This document shows, one piece after another, positions 1-4,478 of a stretch of DNA of 7,146 bases. The DNA comes from Oribacterium sp. (lineage in GTDB: Bacteria > Bacillota_A > Clostridia > Lachnospirales > Lachnospiraceae), in assembly GCA_017940955.1 (NCBI GenBank), contig JAGAXP010000039.1:1-7146 (forward strand), given 5' to 3'. The stretch's first letter is position 1. Each line of letters starts with the position of its first letter. The notes under the pieces are model-generated. The model was given only the letters and a program-made list of their open reading frames with translations, searched no databases and had not been told where the DNA came from. The translations under genes were made by a program, and so were the position numbers.

Positions 1-255
1 GACGGAGAACCTCTTGACTTCACCGGCCGCGAAACCGCCCTTTTCCGCTTCTTTATGGAACATCCCGGCGAAGTCTTCACCAAAGAACAACTCTACCGCC
101 AGATCTGGGACGACAGTGGCGCAGTAGTGGACGAAAACACCGTCACAGTATACGTTAAACGCATACGAAGCAAAATCGAAGCAGACCCCAAAAATCCGGT
201 ATATTTGAAAACGGTTCGCGGTGTTGGTTACAGATTTGATCAGACAGAGACATGA
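1..255 (+). CDS. OmpR/PhoB-family response regulator, C-terminal DNA-binding domain (5' truncated by window edge)
   Basis: An open frame enters from the left edge in frame 1 and ends at TGA 253-255, giving the last 84 residues of a protein whose start lies outside the window. The visible part is a winged-helix effector domain of the OmpR/PhoB type. LDFTGRETALFRFFMEHPG is the strand/helix entry, FTKEQLYRQIW the next helix, VDENTVTVYVKRIRSKIE the recognition helix, and TVRGVGYRF the C-terminal wing hairpin that is nearly diagnostic of the family. The receiver domain with the phospho-acceptor Asp must lie upstream. In this family the domain binds direct-repeat DNA once the receiver is phosphorylated by a partner histidine kinase. 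No kinase follows: the gene runs into a hairpin and the convergent lysR gene, so a partner would be upstream or elsewhere. All five Lys codons here are AAA, and Arg CGC is common, unlike the AAG/AGA-rich genes to the right. The target genes cannot be told. Confidence 0.93.
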   Translation, partial: DGEPLDFTGRETALFRFFMEHPGEVFTKEQLYRQIWDDSGAVVDENTVTVYVKRIRSKIEADPKNPVYLKTVRGVGYRFDQTET

Positions 256-269
256 TATAAATACAATCA

Positions 270-342
270 AGGCAGACCATAGGGGCATCCCTGATACACC
301 GCAGGCGACTCGGTGTATCAGGGATGCTCCTATGGTCTGCCT
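270..342. terminator. Long hairpin between convergent genes, probable bidirectional terminator
   Basis: Arms 270-301 and 311-342 form a 32-bp stem with a 9-nt loop (302-310). The only imperfection is position 284 against 328, which would be a G-U wobble in the plus-strand RNA. It lies 14 nt beyond the response regulator stop and 14 nt beyond the lysR stop, so it would act symmetrically on both convergent transcripts. Neither side carries a proper U-tract: GTCCGGTTAG follows on plus and TTGATTGTATTTATA on minus. It is therefore not a textbook intrinsic terminator. It may block read-through by stem strength, stabilise 3' ends, or be a palindromic intergenic repeat. Confidence 0.7.
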
Positions 343-356
343 GTCCGGTTAGTCTA

Positions 357-1271
357 TTATGTGAAGTCCCTCACAATCTTAATATACTCCGTAGCGTGAT
401 ACGGCAGATAACTGTTCTTCCTGTATGCCGCAACAAAATTTATGGGAGTGCTTGGGTTACCCACGGAAAAATACTTCAGAGGTTTATCAAGCTTCATGTG
501 CTTAAGGTGAGTCTCGGTGATGAAACAGACCCCGTAATTTCTAGAGGCAAGTTCCGCTTCGGCGCGGATGTTACTGGTCTCCAAAATGATCCTGGGATTT
601 ACGTGATGCTGCCGGAAAAGTCTGTCTACGATGGTCCTTGTACGTTGATTGGGATTCTGCATTATTACACCCTGACCCTTTTCTTCAAGAAGCTTCAGAT
701 CCAGGTGTGGGTACCGACATCCCTCCATGGGATAAGCCAGTTCACACAGAGGATTATCCGGAGACATTACCAGAACCATCTCCTCCCGGCTTATTATCTC
801 GGTCTCAATGTTAGGATTGTCATCGGGCTGATTATATAACGCAAGGTCAATGTCACCGTTCAGAATCAATTCGTTAAGACGGCTGGAGCTGGCCTCGTGA
901 ATCTGGATTTTTACATTCGGATACAGACTGTGGAATATGGGAAGAGTGCAGGGCAGCATATAGGTTCCTCTCATGGCAGGGAAGCCCACATTAAGAAGAC
1001 CTGAGTCATTCTTCAGAATGTCTCCGATTTCCTGATCCAGTTCTTTTTTTATGTTTAATATCTCTTTTGCTCTCGCAAGATACCTCTGCCCCACATAGGT
1101 CGGCACATATTTATTGCCGATACGGTTAAATAAAGGCTGCCCCACATAAGACTCGGTATTCTGCAAAAATCTGGAAAGCGAAGGCTGTGACAGAAAAAGA
1201 GCCTCCGACGCTTTCGAAATATTTCCGTATTTCTCTATTGCAATTAAATATGTCAAATCCTTAAAATCCAT
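357..1271 (-). CDS. LysR-type transcriptional regulator, divergent to the prpF-like gene
   Basis: The protein is 304 residues, the usual LysR length. Residues 1-60 are the N-terminal winged helix-turn-helix: the segment around ISKASEALFLSQPSLSRFLQ (residues 18-37) is the classic LysR HTH, followed by the linker helix to about residue 85. Residues from about 90 to 300 match the periplasmic-binding-protein-like effector domain, including the EASSSRLNELILNGDIDLAL stretch typical of its first lobe. The start at 1271 is chosen because GGAGG lies 6-7 nt upstream on the minus strand and the HTH begins at residue 2. The frame extends upstream to 1400, but that stretch is promoter DNA with no homology. 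The gene is transcribed away from prpF, the usual arrangement for a LysR protein that activates the neighbouring genes and represses itself. Its position corresponds to ybhD beside E. coli ybhHIJ. The ligand is unknown; a carboxylate handled by the adjacent enzymes is the natural guess. Confidence 0.95.
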   Translation of the reverse strand: MDFKDLTYLIAIEKYGNISKASEALFLSQPSLSRFLQNTESYVGQPLFNRIGNKYVPTYVGQRYLARAKEILNIKKELDQEIGDILKNDSGLLNVGFPAMRGTYMLPCTLPIFHSLYPNVKIQIHEASSSRLNELILNGDIDLALYNQPDDNPNIETEIISREEMVLVMSPDNPLCELAYPMEGCRYPHLDLKLLEEKGQGVIMQNPNQRTRTIVDRLFRQHHVNPRIILETSNIRAEAELASRNYGVCFITETHLKHMKLDKPLKYFSVGNPSTPINFVAAYRKNSYLPYHATEYIKIVRDFT

Positions 1272-1290
1272 AAGCACCTCCTGCCTTTTA

Positions 1291-1320
1291 ATCATATCAC
1301 AGGCAAAACTATACGTCCAA
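1291..1320 (-). promoter_or_regulatory. Candidate lysR promoter
   Basis: On the minus strand TTGGAC (1320-1315) is followed after 18 nt by TATGAT (1296-1291), with a TGA directly in front of it that makes a TGn-extended -10. Transcription would start near 1284, leaving a short leader with the GGAGG site just before the ATG at 1271. The -35 lies inside the left arm of the inverted repeat at 1311-1356, so binding there would also affect this promoter. Confidence 0.6.
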
Positions 1321-1356
1321 TGCATACTTTTTATTGAATAAATGCATTGGATATAT
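1311..1356. promoter_or_regulatory. Long inverted repeat, probable LysR operator shared by both promoters
   Basis: TCCAATGCAT (1316-1325) and ATGCATTGGA (1342-1351) form a perfect 10-bp inverted repeat around a 16-nt spacer. Beyond two mismatched positions on each side, ATA (1311-1313) pairs with TAT (1354-1356), so 13 of 15 positions are symmetric over 46 bp. The length suits a tetrameric LysR footprint and the site lies between the regulator and its likely target. The outer ends of the two arms supply TTGGAC for lysR and TTGGAT for prpF as -35 boxes. Binding by this LysR protein is inferred from position and symmetry only. Confidence 0.6.
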
Positions 1357-1376
1357 AAAAATACAAATGATATTGT
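1347..1376 (+). promoter_or_regulatory. Candidate prpF-operon promoter
   Basis: TTGGAT (1347-1352) is followed after 18 nt by TATTGT (1371-1376), preceded by TGA (1368-1370) as an extended -10. The architecture mirrors the lysR promoter: same 18-nt spacer, same TGn, and a -35 taken from the other arm of the same inverted repeat. The predicted start near 1383 gives a leader of about 134 nt that carries the hairpin at 1421-1457. The -10 is a moderate match, consistent with a promoter that needs an activator. Confidence 0.5.
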
Positions 1377-1420
1377 AAAGATACAGAAACAAATGCGCAC
1401 TTGTTCATTGAAAACCTAAC

Positions 1421-1457
1421 GAAATGTTGCTCATCATCCCCCGATGGGTAACATTTT
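1421..1457 (+). promoter_or_regulatory. Stem-loop in the prpF 5' leader
   Basis: Positions 1422-1435 pair with 1443-1456 around a 7-nt loop (ATCCCCC). The stem is 14 bp with two G-U type pairs and can be extended by one more G-U at 1421/1457. It lies between the predicted start point and the ribosome binding site, about 60 nt before the ATG. No U-tract follows, so it is not an obvious terminator. It could stabilise the mRNA, be a regulatory leader element, or, as DNA, be a second imperfect operator. I do not recognise a known riboswitch. Confidence 0.45.
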
Positions 1458-1516
1458 CTGATCTGACTGTTTAGAGGCTGTGGCTTTAAGGAAGTGGCAG
1501 CAAAAAAGGAGATAAT

Positions 1517-2680
1517 ATGGGAAAGATGCAAGGAAGTGCGATGAAGCTGCCGGTTACAATCATCAGAGGCGGAACCAGCAAAGGCGTTTACATTCTTGAA
1601 AGTGACCTTCCAAAGGATAAAAGCGAGTGGGACAACATCCTTCTGAGACTTATGGGAAGTCCTGACAAAAAGCAGATAGACGGACTTGGCGGGTCACAGT
1701 CAGTAACAAGTAAGGTAGCTATCATAAAGAAGTCTGACAGACCTGATGCAGATGTTGATTACACCTTCGCTCAGGTATCGGTTGATAAGCCAATCGTAAG
1801 CTACAAAGGAAACTGCGGAAACATTTCTTCCGGTGTAGGACCCTTCGCAATTGAAAAGGGACTGGTTGAAATAAAGGACGGAATGACAAGCGTTCGCGTC
1901 TTCAACACAAACACTGATAAGATCATTGAAGAGGAAGTTAAGACTGAAGACGGAGAAGTAGTTTATGACGGTGATTTCGCAATAGCCGGAGTTCCCGGAA
2001 CAGCATCCCCCATAAAGCTTAAATTTATAGATCCGGCAGGAACCCTAGGAAAAGGACTTCTTCCTACAGGAAATGCTGTAGATGTCCTGGATGTTCCTGA
2101 TTTCGGTAAGGTTGAGGTTTCCATCGTTGATGCAGCAAATCCTCTGGTGTTCGTAAAGGCACAGAGCCTTGGCTTAAACGGCGGCGAGACACCGGATGAC
2201 ATTAACGGCGATGCCGAAAAGCTTGATCTTCTTGAGAAGGTAAGAGGTCTTGCAGCAGTAAAGCTTGGGCTCATTGATGACTATACAAAGTCAGCATGGG
2301 AGACCCCCGGTATTCCTAAGATGACCTTCGTTTCCGAGGCTGCAGATTACACAACTATGGATGGCAAGGAAATCAAGAAAGAAAACATTGACCTTCTTTC
2401 CAGAATGATGTCAATGCAGAAGGCTCATCCAAGCTATGCAATGACAGGTGCTATGTGCACAGCGGCAGCAGCTGTAGTTAAGGGAAGCGTTGTTAATAAG
2501 GTTCTCTCGGTAGACACAGATACACAGTTTATCCGTATAGGACACGCAAGCGGCATTCTTGAGTGCGGAGTTGACTATGTTGCAGATGCAGAAAAGCCGG
2601 GTGTACCAAAGATCGACGATACCTTCGGATTCAGAACAGCTAACCTCATTATGGAAGGTAATGCAGTCATAAGAGGCTGA
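1517..2680 (+). CDS. PrpF-family isomerase (methylaconitate/aconitate cis-trans or methylitaconate-type isomerase)
   Basis: The protein has 387 residues, normal for the PrpF family (diaminopimelate epimerase-like fold, two similar halves, cofactor-free, cytosolic). Family marks in order are IIRGGTSKG (15-23), GSPDKKQIDGLGGSQSVTSK (47-66), GNCGNISSGVGPFAIEKGLV (98-117), LLPTGNAVDVLDVP (181-194) and IGHASGILECG (341-351). K66 and C100 are 34 residues apart, the same spacing as K73 and C107, the active-site pair I recall for Shewanella PrpF. Members shift or isomerise the double bond of aconitate-like acids: 2-methylaconitate (PrpF), 3-methylitaconate (Mii), 4-oxalomesaconate (GalD), cis/trans-aconitate. 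Which one applies here cannot be read from sequence. AAGGAG at 1506-1511 lies 5 nt before the chosen ATG. M9 (1541), preceded by AAGGAA, is a credible alternative start because homology begins at K10. The gene is first in the plus-strand operon and is equivalent in position to E. coli ybhH. No prpB, prpC or prpD gene accompanies it here. Confidence 0.93.
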   Translation: MGKMQGSAMKLPVTIIRGGTSKGVYILESDLPKDKSEWDNILLRLMGSPDKKQIDGLGGSQSVTSKVAIIKKSDRPDADVDYTFAQVSVDKPIVSYKGNCGNISSGVGPFAIEKGLVEIKDGMTSVRVFNTNTDKIIEEEVKTEDGEVVYDGDFAIAGVPGTASPIKLKFIDPAGTLGKGLLPTGNAVDVLDVPDFGKVEVSIVDAANPLVFVKAQSLGLNGGETPDDINGDAEKLDLLEKVRGLAAVKLGLIDDYTKSAWETPGIPKMTFVSEAADYTTMDGKEIKKENIDLLSRMMSMQKAHPSYAMTGAMCTAAAAVVKGSVVNKVLSVDTDTQFIRIGHASGILECGVDYVADAEKPGVPKIDDTFGFRTANLIMEGNAVIRG

Positions 2681-2711
2681 AAAGAAAGACATAATAGTAT
2701 AGAATAAAATT

Positions 2712-2744
2712 CTTCTGATTCCGGAAAACCGGACAAATCAGAAG
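2712..2744 (+). terminator. Hairpin after the prpF-like gene, partial terminator or processing element
   Basis: CTTCTGATT (2712-2720) pairs with AATCAGAAG (2736-2744), and inside it CCGG (2721-2724) pairs with CCGG (2729-2732) around an AAAA loop; ACA (2733-2735) is bulged. The sequence after it (TCAGGATAGTAATTCTTT) has no solid U-tract. It is therefore more likely a leaky terminator or mRNA-stabilising stem that tunes permease expression relative to prpF than a full stop. Confidence 0.5.
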
Positions 2745-2760
2745 TCAGGATAGTAATTCT

Positions 2761-2789
2761 TTGGATATATAACGTTTGGGATATATGAA
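2761..2789 (+). promoter_or_regulatory. Candidate internal promoter before the permease gene
   Basis: TTGGAT (2761-2766), a 17-nt spacer and TATGAA (2784-2789) form a moderate sigma-A-like promoter. The 12-mer TTGGATATATAA here (2761-2772) is identical to 1347-1358 in the prpF promoter/operator region. A near copy, TTGGGATATAT, lies at 2776-2786. An alternative -10 is TATAAC (2768-2773), without a good -35. The region is AT-rich, so chance is a real possibility. Confidence 0.3.
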
Positions 2790-2836
2790 TCTATGGTAGA
2801 GGCATTCAGCCTCGGAAAATTTTAGGAGATTTAGAA

Positions 2837-4102
2837 ATGAATTTTGCATTGATTTCACTTGTAGTATTGGCTGCAGTAGTTGCAGTCGGATTTATCAAGA
2901 AGATAAATATCGGTTTCTTTTCAATTGGCGCGGCTTTCATCCTGGGAATGGCAGGAGAGTTATCTGCAAAGGATATTTCAAAGGGCTTTTCAAGCTCCAT
3001 GTTTGTTACACTTGTAGGTGTTACCTTCTTCTTCGGAATGGCTTCACAGAATGGTACACTTGATCTTTTCTCTAAGAAAATCGTAGCTCTCGTAGGAAAG
3101 AGAACTTACCTTATACCCATTCTTATGTTTGCTCTTTCAGCATTCATCTCAGCTATCGGACCCGGACATATCGCAGCCGGAATCCTCATGACAACCTTCG
3201 CTGTATATCTTGCATTTGAGCTTGATATCAATCCTATGGCAACCGCTCTTTACGCAAAACTCGGTGCCAATGCAGGATGTGCATCAACCCTTTCCATGAC
3301 GGGTATCCTGGCGAAGAACCTTAGTGAGCCTCTGGGATATTCAGGATTTGGTACTCACCTTTTCCTTACAACTCTTCTTTCAGGTTTCGTTTTCACACTT
3401 ATCCTTTACATCTACTATAAGGGTTACAAGGTTAAGGGAGACAACCCGCTCAAGCTTTCTGACATTCCTGCATTTAACAGAGACCAGAAGATCACAGTTG
3501 CAGCTATCGTTATCATGGTTGTAGCATGTATCGGTTTCAAGCTTGACACAGGACTTTTCGCTTTCGTAGCAGCAGCGGTACTTATCCTTCTCGGATGTGC
3601 GGATGAGAAGAAGGCTATCAAGTCAATCCCCTGGGGAACACTGATGCTCATCTGTGGTGTAGGCGTACTTGTAAATGTTATCGACAAGCTCGGTGGTATA
3701 ACACTGGTATCTGATTTCTTAAGCGCACATATGAACGAGCACACAGCGGCGCCTGTTATGGCAGCTACTTCAGGTATCCTTTCATGGGTAAGCTCAACAA
3801 CCGGTGTTGTAATGCCTACACTTTATCCTATCTGTGACAATATTGTTAAGACATTCGGATCAAATGTAAGCTATGTGGAGCTTATATCAGCGGTTACAGC
3901 TACATCCTTTGCTGCAGCTATCAGCCCTCTTTCAACAGGTGGTGCTATCATCATGTCATCTTACTCAGCAGCTAAGGAGACAACAACAGATGAGATGAAC
4001 AAGATGTTCAAGACTCTTTTCCTCTTATCGGTAATGAACGTTGTTATAAACGTAATCATGGCTGCACTTGGAGTATTCAATCTCGGACATCTTTTCTATT
4101 AA
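2837..4102 (+). CDS. MatC-like/SLC13-like organic-acid permease (IT superfamily)
   Basis: This is a 421-residue integral membrane protein with about 10-12 hydrophobic segments and no cleavable signal. Clear membrane stretches lie near residues 3-20, 24-39, 55-70, 91-108, 110-128, 173-194, 219-234, 238-254, 266-283, 346-362 and 394-415. The first 150 residues resemble the N-terminal domain of the malonate/dicarboxylate carrier MatC: GVTFFFGMASQNGTLDLF (61-78), then LSAFISAIGPGHIAAG (100-115). The second half has SWVSSTTGVVMPTLYP (316-331) and AISPLSTGGAIIMSS (361-375), the Ser/Thr/Pro/Gly-rich substrate loops of ion-transporter-superfamily carboxylate symporters. By family and context it imports a di- or tricarboxylate for the flanking enzymes; the exact substrate and coupling ion are unknown. 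TAGGAG (2823-2828) lies 8 nt before the ATG. It occupies the place of ybhI in E. coli, which I recall as a DASS-family permease, so the transporter subtype may differ between the clusters. A terminator follows 50 nt after the stop. Confidence 0.88.
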   Translation: MNFALISLVVLAAVVAVGFIKKINIGFFSIGAAFILGMAGELSAKDISKGFSSSMFVTLVGVTFFFGMASQNGTLDLFSKKIVALVGKRTYLIPILMFALSAFISAIGPGHIAAGILMTTFAVYLAFELDINPMATALYAKLGANAGCASTLSMTGILAKNLSEPLGYSGFGTHLFLTTLLSGFVFTLILYIYYKGYKVKGDNPLKLSDIPAFNRDQKITVAAIVIMVVACIGFKLDTGLFAFVAAAVLILLGCADEKKAIKSIPWGTLMLICGVGVLVNVIDKLGGITLVSDFLSAHMNEHTAAPVMAATSGILSWVSSTTGVVMPTLYPICDNIVKTFGSNVSYVELISAVTATSFAAAISPLSTGGAIIMSSYSAAKETTTDEMNKMFKTLFLLSVMNVVINVIMAALGVFNLGHLFY

Positions 4103-4152
4103 TTCCGGATTTCTAACACAATACAAGCTTCATCCTGAGAGATGAATAAATA

Positions 4153-4202
4153 ATGCCGTTCCTACTCATAGGAAAATGTGGTAGGGACGGCATGTTTTTT
4201 TT
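4153..4202 (+). terminator. Intrinsic terminator after the permease gene
   Basis: ATGCCGTTCCTAC (4153-4165) pairs with GTAGGGACGGCAT (4181-4193) over 13 bp with one U-G wobble. A G and then eight T (4195-4202) follow. A smaller 6-bp hairpin, TTCATC/GATGAA (4129-4146), precedes it. This should end the prpF-permease transcript and separate it from the hydratase gene. Confidence 0.9.
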
Positions 4203-4241
4203 CGGAAGCATAGGAAGATTGTATACAGGATGATTGAAACG

Positions 4242-4286
4242 ATAGGAAATACCTATGGCTTTTATATCGATATATATATTTTACTA
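4242..4286. promoter_or_regulatory. Two-part regulatory motif, copy A (upstream of hydratase)
   Basis: The dyad ATAGG-N5-CCTAT (4242-4256) is followed at a fixed distance by ATATTTTACTA (4276-4286). Both parts recur at 7011-7025 and 7045-7055 with exactly the same 34-nt offset. The dyad fits the T-N11-A half-symmetric box common at LysR-family sites (T4243, A4255). Copy A also contains a perfect 12-bp palindrome, TATATCGATATA (4263-4274), which copy B lacks. The dyad centre lies about 120 nt upstream of the predicted hydratase start point. The regulator is unknown. Confidence 0.45.
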
Positions 4287-4337
4287 ATATTCATATCTGA
4301 ATTAATATATTTGCATAGATAATAGATAGCATAAAGC

Positions 4338-4365
4338 AGTTCACGGATTAAAAATGTGATACAAT
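4338..4365 (+). promoter_or_regulatory. Candidate hydratase promoter (extended -10)
   Basis: TACAAT (4360-4365), preceded by TGA (4357-4359), gives a good TGn-extended -10. The -35 is poor; AGTTCA (4338-4343) at 16 nt is the best fit. An AT-rich tract (about 4261-4330) upstream could serve as an UP element or as regulator-binding DNA. The predicted start near 4372 gives a leader of about 105 nt. Because a strong terminator precedes it, the hydratase needs a promoter in this region. Confidence 0.5.
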
Positions 4366-4369
4366 AAAC

Positions 4370-4379
4370 GTAAATTTAC
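4370..4379. promoter_or_regulatory. Palindrome at the predicted hydratase start point
   Basis: GTAAATTTAC is a perfect 10-bp palindrome lying directly downstream of the -10, across the expected +1. That is a typical position for a repressor operator. No regulator can be named, and AT-rich palindromes of this length do arise by chance. Confidence 0.25.
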
Positions 4380-4478
4380 TATTGAAAGCCACATTGGAAT
4401 TGTGCAACATGCATATGTCTATGGATTTTCAAAAACGTATATTTTAACCCATAAGGGCACTATTAAGGAGGTTTTATT

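Noticed and set aside
324..839. 171-codon plus-strand open frame opposite lysR
   Set aside because: It is antisense to a clear LysR gene, starts inside the hairpin, has no ribosome binding site and shows no recognisable protein family.
1272..1400. Upstream extension of the LysR frame to an ATG at 1400
   Set aside because: The extra 43 residues have no LysR homology and cover the promoter and operator. The ATG at 1271 has an excellent GGAGG site and starts right at the HTH domain.
1517..2680. Complete 2-methylcitrate (propionate) pathway
   Set aside because: Only the PrpF-like isomerase and an aconitase-family enzyme are present. No prpB, prpC or prpD homologue lies in the window, so the pathway name is not justified.
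4392..4414. CATTGGA and ATGCAT as a LysR operator in the hydratase leader
   Set aside because: These are single short pieces of the 1311-1356 dyad without its symmetry or spacing, and they lie downstream of the predicted start point. Chance is the simpler explanation.
4409..4447. 12-codon leader ORF (ATG CAT ATG TCT ... TAA) before the hydratase
   Set aside because: There is no convincing ribosome binding site in front of it. It has no run of a regulatory amino acid and no alternative terminator structure after it, so attenuation is not supported.
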